Assembly: GCF_005877055.1 (NCBI RefSeq)
Contig: NZ_CP039424.1
Coordinates: 2,356,001-2,420,000 of the forward strand
Length of the DNA: 64,000 nucleotides
Direction of reading: 5' to 3'
Source of the DNA: Citricoccus sp. SGAir0253
Lineage (GTDB): Bacteria > Actinomycetota > Actinomycetes > Actinomycetales > Micrococcaceae
In this document: in pieces, positions 1 through 8,929 of the stretch
How positions within the stretch are numbered: position 1 is the stretch's first letter
Layout: every line of letters begins with the position of its first letter
Program-made: the position numbers and the translations under genes
Notes under the pieces: model-generated
Seen by the model: only the letters and a program-made list of their open reading frames with translations
Told to the model about the DNA's origin: nothing
The model's database searches: none

Positions 1-322
1 CGCGCGGACAGCCGCGCGGTTCGTACTCCGGCCGGTCCGGCCCGACCGAGGGGTAGTCCGTCTCCTGGGCCTCCCACGTGATGATGCCGTCCTTGACGTA
101 CACCTTCCACGAGCAGGAGCCGGTGCAGTTCACGCCGTGGGTGGAGCGGACCACCTTGTCATGGCTCCAGCGGTTGCGGTAGAAGGCGTCGCCGTCCCGG
201 CCGCCCTCCCGGAAGACGGCCCGCCCGTCCTCCGTCTCGTCCCACCGGGTGAAGAAACGGCCGATGTTCAGCAGTGCCTGGGATGCCGGACCGTCGAGTC
301 CGGGCCTGACCGGGGTCGTCAT
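1..322 (-). CDS. narG: Respiratory nitrate reductase alpha subunit, N-terminal part (runs off the left edge)
   Basis: About 107 residues are present, reading leftwards from an ATG at 320-322; the rest lies outside the window. The protein contains the motif [20 protein letters not shown] followed by [17 protein letters not shown] and EPRGCPR. This is the conserved N-terminus of membrane-bound NarG, whose His and Cys residues here bind the FS0 iron-sulfur cluster. NarG is the molybdenum-bis-MGD catalytic subunit that reduces nitrate on the cytoplasmic side, normally encoded first in narGHJI. The rest of that operon is expected to the left but cannot be seen. There is no long leader: a -10-like element ends six bases before the ATG. 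Confidence 0.95.
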   Translation of the reverse strand, partial: MTTPVRPGLDGPASQALLNIGRFFTRWDETEDGRAVFREGGRDGDAFYRNRWSHDKVVRSTHGVNCTGSCSWKVYVKDGIITWEAQETDYPSVGPDRPEYEPRGCPR

Positions 323-328
323 GGGGCC

Positions 329-334
329 ACCCTA
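329..334 (-). promoter_or_regulatory. Candidate -10 element of a leaderless narG transcript
   Basis: On the minus strand TAGGGT lies six bases before the narG ATG, so transcription would start at or next to the start codon. The caveat is that AGGGTGG in the same place could also act as a weak Shine-Dalgarno sequence. I see no good -35. Confidence 0.35.
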
Positions 335-441
335 GGCACGGAGGGGCCCCCAGCGGCAGGCCCCGTGTCCGGGGTCCGCCCCTGGGGGCCGAGTGGTGGG
401 CGGGGGAACTCCCGCCGGCCGCGGTGCCGGGCAGGACACGC

Positions 442-482
442 CCCGCCCGCCCCGGGGCCGTGGCCGGTCCGGGGCGGGCGGG
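442..482 (-). terminator. GC-rich hairpin downstream of the alanine symporter gene
   Basis: A perfect 14-bp inverted repeat lies 16 bases after the stop codon of the symporter gene. It has no U-tract, as is common in high-G+C actinobacteria. It separates that gene from narG. Confidence 0.6.
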
Positions 483-497
483 ACGGACCCGGGCCCG

Positions 498-2039
498 TCA
501 GACCGCGTCGGTGCTGCGGTCGCTCAGGTCCTTGTCATGGACGCGCCTGGGGTCCAGCGACCGGCCGGTGTGCGTGCGCGAGGAGCCCACCACGTTGCCC
601 GACTTCCAGTCCGCCCAGCCCGGGCGGTCCACCATGAACGCCTCGATCTCGGCCGCGGTGGCCACGAGCTTCGGGTCGTGCCTCAGGTAGTGCTTGGTCT
701 CCCGGGCGATCAGCCCGGAGAGGATGAGCAGGCCGATGAGGTTCGGCAGGGCCATCAGGCCGTTCATGATGTCCGAGAAGTTCCACACCACGGCCAGCGG
801 GATGGTGCTGCCGATGAAGACCACGAGCGAGAACACCACGCGGTAGGGCATCACGAGCCGCTGGCCGAACAGCCGCTCGACGTTGCGCTCGCCGTAGTAG
901 GACCAGCCGAGGATGGTGGAGAAGGCGAACATCACCAGGCCGATGGTGACGATCCAGTGGCCCCACTGGCCGGGCAGGCCGGTGGAGAACGCCTCACCGG
1001 TCATCAGCGCGGCCGAGACCTGCTGCCCCGTCTCGTCGACCTGGCTCCAGGTGCCCGTGGTGATGATGACCAGGCCGGTGCAGGTCACCACGATGATGGT
1101 GTCGATGAAGGTCTGGGTCATGGACACCAGGCCCTGGCGGACCGGGTGGGTGGTCTGGGCGGCGGCCGCGGCGATGGCCGCCGAGCCCATGCCGGACTCG
1201 TTGGAGAACACGCCGCGGGCCACGCCGTACTGGATGGCGATGATCAGGGCCGAGCCGACGAAGCCGCCGGTGGCCGCGGTGCCGGTGAAGGCGTCCGTGA
1301 AGATCAGGGCGAAGGCCTGCGGGATGCCGCCGATGTTGGCGATGAGGATGTAGAGGGCCGCGGCGACGTAGAAGACGATCATGATCGGCACGAACGTGGA
1401 GGTGACGCGGCCGATGGACTTGATGCCGCCCACGAGCACGAGCAGGGTCAGCACGGTCAGGATGATGCCGGTGATCCACGGCAGCAGGCCGAAGGACTCC
1501 TCGACGTTGGCGGCGATCGAGTTGGCCTGGGTCATGTTGCCGATGCCGAACGAGGCGAGGAAGGCGAAGACGGCGAAGGACAGCGCCAGGACCTTCCCGA
1601 GCGGCCCGCGGATGGCCTTCTGCAGGTAGTACTGCGGGCCGCCGGACTTGTCCCCGGCCTCGTCCGTGGTGCGGAACCGCACGGCGAGGTAGGCCTCGGA
1701 GTACTTCGAGGCCATGCCCAGCAGGCCGGTGACCCACATCCAGAACAGGGCGCCCGGTCCGCCGATGCCGATCGCGGTGGCCACGCCGACGATGTTGCCG
1801 GTGCCGACCGTGGCGGCCAGGGCCGTGGTCAGGGCCTGGAACTGGGAGATGTCCCCCTCCTCCGAGTCATCGCGCCGGCGGATGATCCCGAGGTTGATCG
1901 CGGGGAAGAGCTTGTGGAACTGGAGGAACCCCAGCCGGATCGAGAGGTAGAGGCCCGTGCCGAGCAGCAGGGGGATGAGGAAGAACGGCCCCCAGACGAA
2001 GGAGCCGATGTCCCCCAGTGTTGTTTCCAGTTGTTCCAT
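498..2039 (-). CDS. Alanine/glycine:cation symporter (AGCS family)
   Basis: This 513-residue inner-membrane protein would import alanine or glycine with sodium or protons. Around residues 90-120 it carries the AGCS signature ALAATVGTGNIVGVATAIGI followed by GGPGALFWMWVTGLLGMASKYSE. About ten hydrophobic segments run from residue 12 to residue 455, and a charged tail follows. Length and architecture are typical of the family. The gene stands alone, with its own promoter overlapping the end of the upstream peptidase gene and a hairpin terminator after it. The ATG was chosen because the family N-terminus begins here; a GAAGGA ribosome site lies 13 bases upstream, which is rather far. Confidence 0.9.
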   Translation of the reverse strand: MEQLETTLGDIGSFVWGPFFLIPLLLGTGLYLSIRLGFLQFHKLFPAINLGIIRRRDDSEEGDISQFQALTTALAATVGTGNIVGVATAIGIGGPGALFWMWVTGLLGMASKYSEAYLAVRFRTTDEAGDKSGGPQYYLQKAIRGPLGKVLALSFAVFAFLASFGIGNMTQANSIAANVEESFGLLPWITGIILTVLTLLVLVGGIKSIGRVTSTFVPIMIVFYVAAALYILIANIGGIPQAFALIFTDAFTGTAATGGFVGSALIIAIQYGVARGVFSNESGMGSAAIAAAAAQTTHPVRQGLVSMTQTFIDTIIVVTCTGLVIITTGTWSQVDETGQQVSAALMTGEAFSTGLPGQWGHWIVTIGLVMFAFSTILGWSYYGERNVERLFGQRLVMPYRVVFSLVVFIGSTIPLAVVWNFSDIMNGLMALPNLIGLLILSGLIARETKHYLRHDPKLVATAAEIEAFMVDRPGWADWKSGNVVGSSRTHTGRSLDPRRVHDKDLSDRSTDAV

Positions 2040-2120
2040 GACGGTGAACCGATCCTTCTCTCACGTGGTGCGAGCCCGCCCCTCGGGCCCCGCCTGGCCG
2101 GAGGGTGGCCAGTGAGGTCC

Positions 2121-2149
2121 ACAATGTTGCACGCGCCACACCGAGTCAA
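2121..2149 (-). promoter_or_regulatory. Sigma-A-like promoter of the alanine symporter gene
   Basis: Minus strand: -35 TTGACT (2144-2149), a 17-base spacer, then -10 CATTGT (2121-2126). The leader to the ATG at 2039 would be about 75 bases. The -35 overlaps the stop codon of the upstream M16 peptidase gene. Confidence 0.5.
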
Positions 2150-3477
2150 GCGACGTGCCGGTCGCCGCCGTCCGGTCCGACGACGACGGTGGCGCGCGGG
2201 GAGGCGGCCAGCCGCCGGGCGACCGCGCGCACCTGCTGCCCCGTCACCCCGCGCAGCCTCTCCAGGGCCCCGTCGAGGTCCACGAACTCCCCCGTCACGA
2301 GCTCGGCCCGGCCGAGCCGGGACATCCGCGAGCCGGTGTCCTCGAGCCCCAGCACGGTGCCCCCGGAGAGCTGGCCGCGGGCGCGGTCCAGTTCCTCGTC
2401 CGTGATGCCGTGCTCGGCCAGCCGCTCCAGCTCGGCCGTCATCAGGTCCGCCACGGTGCCCGCCCTCGACGGGGAGCAGCCCGCGTACAGGCCGTAGTAG
2501 CCCACGTCCGAGTAGGCCGCCGAGAACGAGTAGGTGTTGTAGGCCAGGCCGCGCTTCTCGCGCACCTCCTGGAACAGCCGCGAGCTCATGCCGCCGCCGA
2601 GGGCGGAGTTCATGATCGCCAGGGCGAAGCGGTCCGGGTCCAGCGTGTGGACGGAGCGGCCGCCGACGAGCACGGAGGCCTGCTCCACCGGCCGGGCCAG
2701 CCGGTGGACGCCGTCCGCGAGGCCCGCCCCCGTGTAGACGTGGCTGCGCCGCGGCGCCGGTGAGGCCCCCTCGGGCAGGTCCCAGCCGGAGCGCTCGAGG
2801 GACTCCAGGACGAGCCGGCAGACCTCGTCGTGGTCCAGTCCGCCGGCCGCCGTCACGACGAGCTCGTCCGGCCGGTACCAGCGGCGGTAGTGATCGACGA
2901 CGCGCTCGCGGGTGACCGCCCGGATCGCCTCCGGCGTGCCGCCGATGGGGCGTCCGAGGGGGTGGCCGTCCAGCAGCCGGGCGGCCAGGGCCTCGTGGGC
3001 GGTGTCCACGGGGTCGTCGGCGTCCATGGCCAGTTCCTCGAGGATCACCCCGCGCTCGGTCTCCAGCTCCCCGGGGTCGATCAGGGCGGAGGTCACCATG
3101 TCCGTGATGACCTCGATGGCCATCGGCAGGTCGGTGTCCAGCACGCGGGCGTGGTAGCACGTCGACTCCTTGGCGGTGGCGGCGTTGGACTCGCCGCCGA
3201 CGCGGTCGAACGCCGTGGCGATGTCCATCGCCGACCGGCTCGGGGTGCCCTTGAAGAGCAGGTGCTCGAGGAAGTGGGTGGAGCCGAAGCCGCCCTCCGC
3301 CTCGTCCCGGGAGCCCACCGCGATCCAGAAGCCGATGGTCACCGAGCGCTGCTCCGGCATCGACTCGGTGAGCACGCGGACGCCGCCGGGCAGCACGGAC
3401 CGGCGCACGACCGAGCCGTGCCCGGCGTCCTGGATCGTTCCGGTGAGGTCGGCGGGGATCGGGATGGTGGGACTCAT
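2146..3477 (-). CDS. M16-family zinc metallopeptidase (PepR/pitrilysin-like)
   Basis: This 443-residue protein has the inverted zinc motif HFLEH (H68, E71, H72) and the distal ligand E148 in ERGVILEE. The C-terminal half contains the M16 hallmark region GGGMSSRLFQEVREKRGLAY. It has the size of one M16B subunit and probably degrades peptides in the cytoplasm. In mycobacteria the same gene follows pnp, as here. I chose the ATG at 3477 because the conserved sequence begins soon after it. The bases in front (CACCTCC) are the opposite of a Shine-Dalgarno site, and a -10-like TAGTTT lies seven bases upstream, which suggests a leaderless mRNA. The frame stays open far upstream, but that part reads as a shadow of pnp. 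Confidence 0.9.
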   Translation of the reverse strand: MSPTIPIPADLTGTIQDAGHGSVVRRSVLPGGVRVLTESMPEQRSVTIGFWIAVGSRDEAEGGFGSTHFLEHLLFKGTPSRSAMDIATAFDRVGGESNAATAKESTCYHARVLDTDLPMAIEVITDMVTSALIDPGELETERGVILEELAMDADDPVDTAHEALAARLLDGHPLGRPIGGTPEAIRAVTRERVVDHYRRWYRPDELVVTAAGGLDHDEVCRLVLESLERSGWDLPEGASPAPRRSHVYTGAGLADGVHRLARPVEQASVLVGGRSVHTLDPDRFALAIMNSALGGGMSSRLFQEVREKRGLAYNTYSFSAAYSDVGYYGLYAGCSPSRAGTVADLMTAELERLAEHGITDEELDRARGQLSGGTVLGLEDTGSRMSRLGRAELVTGEFVDLDGALERLRGVTGQQVRAVARRLAASPRATVVVGPDGGDRHVA

Positions 3478-3484
3478 GGAGGTG

Positions 3485-3490
3485 AAACTA
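3485..3490 (-). promoter_or_regulatory. Candidate -10 element of a leaderless M16 peptidase transcript
   Basis: TAGTTT on the minus strand is followed by seven bases (CACCTCC) and then ATG. There is no Shine-Dalgarno alternative here, so leaderless initiation is the simplest reading. Confidence 0.45.
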
Positions 3491-3537
3491 CCAGCGCACG
3501 GCCCCGTCCCGGCCACCGGTGCGGTCGCCCCCGGGGA

Positions 3538-3588
3538 CGACGACAGGCCGGTGGGCCGCAGCTCGTGCGGCCCACCGGCCTGTCGTCG
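3538..3588. terminator. Perfect 23-bp hairpin between pnp and the M16 gene
   Basis: The arms 3538-3560 and 3566-3588 are exact reverse complements around a 5-base loop (GCTCG). No U-tract follows in either direction. It lies 92 bases beyond the pnp stop and 60 bases before the M16 start, so it could terminate pnp transcription or be a processing site at the 3' end of pnp mRNA. Confidence 0.6.
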
Positions 3589-3604
3589 GTGCCTCCCGGC
3601 ACCG

Positions 3605-3638
3605 CGGCGGCGCGGTCCGGGACCGGACCGCGCCGCCG
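3605..3638 (-). terminator. Second GC-rich hairpin 3' of pnp
   Basis: A perfect 16-bp inverted repeat with a 2-base centre starts 42 bases after the pnp stop codon. With the 23-bp hairpin further on, it forms a tandem terminator-like pair. Confidence 0.5.
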
Positions 3639-3680
3639 TCGGGCGGGCACCCGGGGCCGGACGGCCCCGGACGGGGTGGA

Positions 3681-5954
3681 TCAGCCCTGCTGGGCGGACT
3701 CCTCGGCGGCGTCCTCGGACGCGGCCCCGTCCTCGGCGGCGCCCTCGCCCTCCGCGACCACGGGGGCCAGGGACAGCTTGCCGCGGTCGTCGATCTTGGT
3801 GATCTCGACCTGGATCTTCTGGCCGACCTCGACGACGTCCTCGACGTCCTCGACGCGCTTGCCCTCGTTGATCTTGCGCAGCTCGGAGATGTGCAGCAGG
3901 CCGTCCTTGCCCGGGGTCAGGGACACGAAGGCGCCGAACGTGGTCAGCTTCACCACGGTGCCGAGGTAGCGCTCGCCGACCTCGGGGACCTGCGGGTTGG
4001 CGATCGCGTTGATCGCCGAGCGCGCGGCCTCGGCCTGGGAGCCCTCGGTGGCGCCGATCAGCACGGTGCCGTCGTCCTCGATGGAGATGTCCGCGCCGGT
4101 GTCGTCCTGGATCTGGTTGATCATGGCGCCCTTGGGGCCGATGACCGCGCCGATCTTGTCCACCGGGATCTTGATGGCGATGATGCGCGGGGCGTACTGG
4201 CTCATCTCGTCCGGGGCGTCGATCGCGGCGTTCAGGACGCCCAGGATGTGCAGGCGCGCCTCGCGGGCCTGCGTCAGGGCGGCGGCCAGCACGGAGGCCG
4301 GGATGCCGTCCAGCTTGGTGTCCAGCTGGATCGCGGTGACGAACTCGGCGGTGCCGGCCACCTTGAAGTCCATGTCGCCGAACGCGTCCTCGGCCCCGAG
4401 GATGTCGGTCAGCGCCGCGTAGCGGGTCTGGCCGTCCACGGTGTCGGACACCAGGCCCATGGCGATGCCGGCCACGGGGGCCTTGAGCGGCACGCCGGCG
4501 TTGAGCAGGGACAGCGTCGAGGCGCAGACCGAGCCCATCGAGGTGGAGCCGTTGGAGCCGAGGGCCTCGGAGACCTGGCGGATCGCGTAGGGGAACTCCT
4601 CGCGCGAGGGCAGCACGGGCACCATCGCGCGCTCGGCCAGGGCGCCGTGGCCGATCTCGCGGCGCTTGGGCGAGCCGACACGGCCGGTCTCGCCGGTGGA
4701 GTACGGCGGGAAGTTGTAGTGGTGGATGTACCGCTTCGACGTCTCCGGGGCCAGCGAGTCGATCTGCTGCTCCATCTTGAGCATGTTCAGCGTGGTGACG
4801 CCCATGATCTGGGTCTCGCCGCGCTCGAAGATGGCGGAGCCGTGCACGCGCGGCAGGACCTCGACCTCGGCGGTCAGCTTGCGGATGTCCGTCAGGCCGC
4901 GGCCGTCGATGCGGACCTGCTCCGTGAGGATGCGCTGGCGCACGACCTGCTTGGTGACGGAGCCGAAGGCCTTGGCGATCTCGCCGCGGCGGGCCTCGAA
5001 CTCGGTGCCCTCGCCGGCCAGGGCCTCGAGGACCTCGGCGTGGTACGCGTCCGAGGCGGCCTGGCGCTCCTGCTTGTCCGCGATCGAGTAGATCTCGGCC
5101 AGCCGGGCGGAGGCGAACTGCTCGACGGCGGCGTAGGCGTCGTCCTCGTAGTCCTTGAAGACCGGGACGTCCACGGGGGCCTTGGCGGCGCGGGCGGCCA
5201 GGTCGGCCTGGGCCTCGCACAGGGCCTTGATGAACGGCTTGGCGGCCTCGAGGCCCTCGGCCACGACCTGCTCGGTCGGGGCGGTGGCGCCCTGGTCCTT
5301 GATCAGGCCCCAGGCACCCGGGGTGGCCTCGGCCTCGACCATCATGACGGCGATGTCGTCACCGGCCACGCGGCCGGCCACGGCCATGTTGAACACGGCG
5401 TTCTCCAGCTGCGAGTGCTTGGGGAACGCCACCCACTGGCGGTTGCCGGCGCCGTCGTCCACGAGGGCGACGCGCACGCCGCCGATCGGGCCGGAGAACG
5501 GCAGGCCGGAGAGCTGGGTGGACATGGACGCGGCGTTGATGGCCACGGTGTCGTAGATCTCGTCCGGGGCGATCGAGGTGACGGTCACGACGACCTGGAC
5601 CTCGTTGCGGATGCCCTTGGTGAAGGCCGGGCGCAGCGGGCGGTCGATCAGGCGGCAGGTGAGGATGGCGTCCGTGGTCGGGCGGCCCTCGCGGCGGAAG
5701 AACGAGCCGGGGATGCGGCCGGCGGCGTACATCCGCTCCTCGACGTCCACGGTCAGCGGGAAGAAGTCGAAGCCCTCGCGGGGCGACTTGCCGACGGTGG
5801 TGGCGGACAGCATCGACGTCTCCTCGTCGATGTAGACCATGGCCGCGCCGGCGGCCTGCTGGGCCAGGCGGCCCGTCTCGAAGCGCACGACGCGCTGGCC
5901 GTAGGCGCCGTTGTCGATGACGGCCTCGGCGAACTTGATCTCGGGACCCTCCAT
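3681..5954 (-). CDS. pnp: Polyribonucleotide nucleotidyltransferase (PNPase / guanosine pentaphosphate synthetase)
   Basis: This 757-residue enzyme degrades RNA 3' to 5' by phosphorolysis. The actinobacterial form is also known as GpsI. Domains in order: first RNase PH domain (about residues 15-150, with [20 protein letters not shown]), an alpha-helical linker, second RNase PH domain (about 340-560, with [17 protein letters not shown] regions), a KH domain (about 585-645, with [20 protein letters not shown]) and an S1 domain (about 660-730). A short acidic Ala/Glu tail ends the protein. The ATG is preceded by GAAAGGA. It lies downstream of rpsO, the classical order, but a hairpin separates the two. 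Two strong hairpins follow the gene. Confidence 0.97.
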   Translation of the reverse strand: MEGPEIKFAEAVIDNGAYGQRVVRFETGRLAQQAAGAAMVYIDEETSMLSATTVGKSPREGFDFFPLTVDVEERMYAAGRIPGSFFRREGRPTTDAILTCRLIDRPLRPAFTKGIRNEVQVVVTVTSIAPDEIYDTVAINAASMSTQLSGLPFSGPIGGVRVALVDDGAGNRQWVAFPKHSQLENAVFNMAVAGRVAGDDIAVMMVEAEATPGAWGLIKDQGATAPTEQVVAEGLEAAKPFIKALCEAQADLAARAAKAPVDVPVFKDYEDDAYAAVEQFASARLAEIYSIADKQERQAASDAYHAEVLEALAGEGTEFEARRGEIAKAFGSVTKQVVRQRILTEQVRIDGRGLTDIRKLTAEVEVLPRVHGSAIFERGETQIMGVTTLNMLKMEQQIDSLAPETSKRYIHHYNFPPYSTGETGRVGSPKRREIGHGALAERAMVPVLPSREEFPYAIRQVSEALGSNGSTSMGSVCASTLSLLNAGVPLKAPVAGIAMGLVSDTVDGQTRYAALTDILGAEDAFGDMDFKVAGTAEFVTAIQLDTKLDGIPASVLAAALTQAREARLHILGVLNAAIDAPDEMSQYAPRIIAIKIPVDKIGAVIGPKGAMINQIQDDTGADISIEDDGTVLIGATEGSQAEAARSAINAIANPQVPEVGERYLGTVVKLTTFGAFVSLTPGKDGLLHISELRKINEGKRVEDVEDVVEVGQKIQVEITKIDDRGKLSLAPVVAEGEGAAEDGAASEDAAEESAQQG

Positions 5955-6144
5955 GGGGGTGTCCTTTCGTTGCGGCCCGCCGCCGTCACCACCCGGTCTT
6001 CGATCGAAGCCCCCGGACGCCGCGCGGGGCGCCTTCCGGAGGCCACTGTCGAGGACCGCGAACGGTGACTCGGGGACGGGCGTGGATAGGGATGGTGGGG
6101 GCGTGCGCAGGTCGGGGACGAGCGCGCTCCCCCGGACAAGACTA

Positions 6145-6192
6145 GAGGCGGTGCCCCGCTCGGGGGAAACCCCACCCGCGGGACACCGCCTC
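6145..6192 (-). terminator. rpsO-pnp intergenic hairpin
   Basis: In minus-strand RNA a 15-bp stem (one G-U pair) encloses an inner GGGG/CCCC stem-loop, 10 bases after the rpsO stop codon. A moderately U-rich stretch follows. This fits a terminator or, as in other bacteria, an RNase processing site between rpsO and pnp. Confidence 0.6.
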
Positions 6193-6202
6193 CGTCAGGA
6201 CG

Positions 6203-6472
6203 TCACTTGCGCAGGCCGAGGCGCTCGATGAGCGAACGGTAGCGCGCGATGTCGGTCTTCTCGAGGTAGCCCAGCATGCGACGACGGCGACCGACCAGGG
6301 CCATCAGGCCGCGGCGGGTGTGGTGGTCGTGCTTGTGGGACTTCAGGTGTTCCGTCAGGTCCGAGATGCGACGGGACAGCACAGCGATCTGCACTTCCGG
6401 GGAACCGGTGTCGCCCTCGTGGGTGGCGTACTCCTGGATGATGGACTGCTTGACGGCGGGGTCGAGTGCCAC
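6203..6472 (-). CDS. rpsO: 30S ribosomal protein S15
   Basis: This 89-residue protein has the family's exact size and its signature: [37 protein letters not shown] and RRRMLGYL. S15 binds 16S rRNA at the three-way junction of helices 20-22 and helps assemble the 30S platform. It starts with GTG, with AAGGAG five bases upstream. Its leader is about 90 bases if the TAGGAT at 6567-6572 is the -10. Confidence 0.98.
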   Translation of the reverse strand: MALDPAVKQSIIQEYATHEGDTGSPEVQIAVLSRRISDLTEHLKSHKHDHHTRRGLMALVGRRRRMLGYLEKTDIARYRSLIERLGLRK

Positions 6473-6566
6473 GCGAACTCCTTCAGAGTTGTGCCGCGAT
6501 CAGGATCGGGCCGGCGGGCCGGCCGGGCGCCGCGCCACCGCGGACTGCAGCGGGCACCAGCGCTCC

Positions 6567-6572
6567 ATCCTA
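6567..6572 (-). promoter_or_regulatory. Candidate -10 of the rpsO promoter
   Basis: TAGGAT on the minus strand sits in the 141-base gap between the methyltransferase stop and the rpsO start. No clear -35 was found. Confidence 0.3.
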
Positions 6573-6613
6573 GCAGAGCGGCCGGGGCCCGGCGCGGGAG
6601 CCGGTCCGGCCCG

Positions 6614-7423
6614 TCAGCGTCCCCCGCCGCCCGGGGCGCGCAGCACGCAGCGCCAGGCGCTCGTCACGTACGGCAGGGCCAGGACCTCGCCGGGGGCGTG
6701 CCCGAGGTGCTCGAGCAGGTACCAGTCCAGGTTGGCGCGCATCCGCTCCCGCACGGCCTCGCCGGCCCGCAGGTGGTAGGAGCGCGTGGCCATCAGCCCG
6801 TGCAGCCCCTCCGGGGTGATCGGCTGGGTCCAGTGCCACCAGCGGCCCTCGGGGGCGGCGAAGGGCTCCCCCACCGCCGGGGGGCGCCGGGGCGGGTGGA
6901 CGTCCCCGGCGTGCATGATCCGGCTGAGCCGGTGCACCCACGGCACCGAGGTGTCCAGCTGGTTGGAGACGATGCCCAGGACCGGCTCGGCCACCCGGGT
7001 CCCGCCGAGCAGGCGCGCCGCCTCGGCCGTGCCGGCCACGGGGTCGATCCAGTGCCACGCCTGGGCGGCGGTCACGAGGTCGGCCACGCCCTCGGGCAGG
7101 CCGGTGCGCTCCCCCGGCGCCCGCACGGTGCGCACGGCGGGCAGGGCCTCGTGCAGCACCTCGAGCATCGCGCCGGAGGGGTCGACGGCCGTCACCGCCA
7201 GGCCGCGGCCGGCCAGCAGGGCGGTGAACAGCCCCGTGCCCGCGCCGAGGTCGACGGCGGCGCGGGCGCCCGCGGGCAGCAGGAAGTCCACGACGCCGGC
7301 CGGGTAGGACGGGCGGATCGCGTCGTAGTCCGCCCCGGACCGGCGGAAGGCGCCCCCGAGGTGGGCCCGTGCCGCGGCGTCGAGGCGGGGGTGCGCCCGG
7401 GGGCGCTGGGGGACGTCCGTCAC
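6614..7423 (-). CDS. Class I SAM-dependent methyltransferase
   Basis: This 269-residue predicted cytoplasmic methyltransferase has motif I VDLGAGTGLFTALL at residues 58-70, motif II around VDPS and motif III-IV in VADLVTAAQAWHWID. This is the Methyltransf_11 type (UbiE/Coq5-like), and the substrate cannot be inferred. I chose the GTG start at 7423 because it overlaps the ribF stop codon as GTGA, indicating translational coupling to ribF. The sequence upstream of it in the same frame is a shadow of ribF. Confidence 0.8.
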   Translation of the reverse strand: MTDVPQRPRAHPRLDAAARAHLGGAFRRSGADYDAIRPSYPAGVVDFLLPAGARAAVDLGAGTGLFTALLAGRGLAVTAVDPSGAMLEVLHEALPAVRTVRAPGERTGLPEGVADLVTAAQAWHWIDPVAGTAEAARLLGGTRVAEPVLGIVSNQLDTSVPWVHRLSRIMHAGDVHPPRRPPAVGEPFAAPEGRWWHWTQPITPEGLHGLMATRSYHLRAGEAVRERMRANLDWYLLEHLGHAPGEVLALPYVTSAWRCVLRAPGGGGR

Positions 7424-8394
7424 GCCGCGCCGGGGCCGGGGCGCTCCGCGGCGGCGGTGAGGATGCGGCGGGTGCGCTCGACGTCGTCGGTCATCTGGTC
7501 GATGAGCTTGGGGATGCCCTCGAAGGCGACCATGCCGCGCAACCGCTCGACGAACTCGACCGTGACCTGCTGGCCGTAGAGGTCGAAGTCCTCGACCGCC
7601 TCCCGGGGGCGGTCGATGACGTGCGCCTCGACCACGCGCGCCACGCCGTCGAACGTCGGGTTCGAGCCCACCGAGATCGCGGCGGGCCAGCGGCGGCCGG
7701 ACTCCTCGTGGAGCCAGCCGGCGTACACGCCGTCCGCGGGGATCATCCCCTGGACCTCGTCGGAGAGGTTCGCCGTGGGGAAGCCGAGCTCGCGGCCGCG
7801 GGCGAAGCCGTGCACCACCTCGCCGTGGACGCGGTGGTGGCGGCCGAGCACCCCGGCGGCCTCGGCGACGTCCCCGGCGCGCAGGGCGTCCCGGACCCAC
7901 GTGGAGGAGCAGCGGCGGTCCTCGCCGAAGTCCGCCACGGGGATCACGGTGAAGTGGTACTTCCGGCCCAGCTCGACCATCGTGTCGAAGTCGCCGGAGT
8001 TGCGCAGCCCGAAGCGGACGTCCCGGCCGACCACCACGGAGCGGGCGTTGAGCGTCTCCACGATGACGTCCCGCACGAACTCCTCGGGGGTCAGCTGCGC
8101 GAAGTCCAGGGTGTAGTGCACCACCAGCAGCGCGTCCAGGCCGGTCTCCGCGAGCAGCCGGACCTTCTCCGAGAGGTCGGTGATGGCCTCCTGCGGCTCG
8201 TTGGGCCGGTGGACGGCGCGGGGGTGCGGGTCGAAGGTCAGGGCGACGGCGGCCAGGCCCTCGGCCCGCGCGGCCGTCACGACCTGGTCCAGGACCTGCC
8301 GGTGGCCGCGGTGGACCCCGTCGAAGTTCCCGATCGTCACGACGGACGGCTCCAGCCCGGACGGCACCGCGGCGAGTCCGTCCCAGTAGTGCAC
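7420..8394 (-). CDS. ribF: Bifunctional riboflavin kinase / FAD synthetase
   Basis: This 324-residue enzyme makes FMN from riboflavin and then FAD. The N-terminal adenylyltransferase domain begins with SVVTIGNFDGVHRGHRQVL (HxGH-type nucleotide-binding motif). The C-terminal kinase domain contains GRELGFPTANL and DGVYAGWL. The start is the GTG at 8394, preceded by AAAGGA at good spacing; the frame is open further upstream, but those codons lack family similarity. It overlaps the following methyltransferase by GTGA. A GATAAT-like -10 near 8450 may give it its own promoter. Confidence 0.95.
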   Translation of the reverse strand: MHYWDGLAAVPSGLEPSVVTIGNFDGVHRGHRQVLDQVVTAARAEGLAAVALTFDPHPRAVHRPNEPQEAITDLSEKVRLLAETGLDALLVVHYTLDFAQLTPEEFVRDVIVETLNARSVVVGRDVRFGLRNSGDFDTMVELGRKYHFTVIPVADFGEDRRCSSTWVRDALRAGDVAEAAGVLGRHHRVHGEVVHGFARGRELGFPTANLSDEVQGMIPADGVYAGWLHEESGRRWPAAISVGSNPTFDGVARVVEAHVIDRPREAVEDFDLYGQQVTVEFVERLRGMVAFEGIPKLIDQMTDDVERTRRILTAAAERPGPGAA

Positions 8395-8452
8395 GACAGT
8401 CCTTTCCCTGCTGGAGTCCCTCACGTCCGCCGGGCTCCGGGGACGGTGACCA

Positions 8453-8929
8453 TTATCCACCCGCCCGGCTCCGGGCCGCGACATCGCCGCGGGCCGCCCG
8501 GTCCGCGCGGGCCGGCCGGTGGGCCAGTAGCCACGCCAGGCCGAGGACCGGCAGCACGAGGGGGACGTAGCCGTAGCCGGCGCCGAAGCGGCTCCACACG
8601 GTCTCGTCCGCGAACAGCTGCGGGTCGAGCACCGTCAGCAACCCCACGCCGACCACGCCCGCGAGCTCGATGCCGACGGCCACGACGGAGACGTACCAGG
8701 CGGTCCGCCCCGAGCGGGCCAGCGAGAACGTGGCCACGATGTACACGGCGGCGGCGAACGCCGAGAGCAGGTACGCCAGCGGCGCCGCGGAGAACTCCGT
8801 GGCCAGCTGGAACACGGAGCGGGCGAACGAGGACAGCGCGAAGACCGCGTAGACCATGACGAGGATCCGCCCCAGTCCCTGGTTGCGCCGCGGGGCCGCG
8901 CCCCGGGGGTCGGGTGCCTTCTCAGCCAA
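8453..8929 (-). CDS. Small four-helix membrane protein of unknown function
   Basis: This 158-residue protein has four hydrophobic segments at about residues 20-42, 48-68, 78-100 and 118-135. A charged N-terminus and an Arg/Ala-rich C-terminal tail flank them. It starts with TTG, which overlaps the stop codon of the preceding membrane gene by 8 bases, so the two are probably co-translated. I do not recognise a characterised family. Its place between truB and ribF, together with its partner, suggests a lineage-specific gene pair inserted in an otherwise conserved translation/flavin operon. Confidence 0.75.
   Translation of the reverse strand: MAEKAPDPRGAAPRRNQGLGRILVMVYAVFALSSFARSVFQLATEFSAAPLAYLLSAFAAAVYIVATFSLARSGRTAWYVSVVAVGIELAGVVGVGLLTVLDPQLFADETVWSRFGAGYGYVPLVLPVLGLAWLLAHRPARADRAARGDVAARSRAGG

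Noticed and set aside
2146-5220. Reading the M16 peptidase as a 1024-residue protein
   Set aside because: The first 580 residues are a frame-shifted shadow of pnp; the family N-terminus and a -10 element point to the ATG at 3477.
8395-8452. FMN riboswitch upstream of ribF
   Set aside because: The leader is too short and shows none of the conserved RFN-element sequences.
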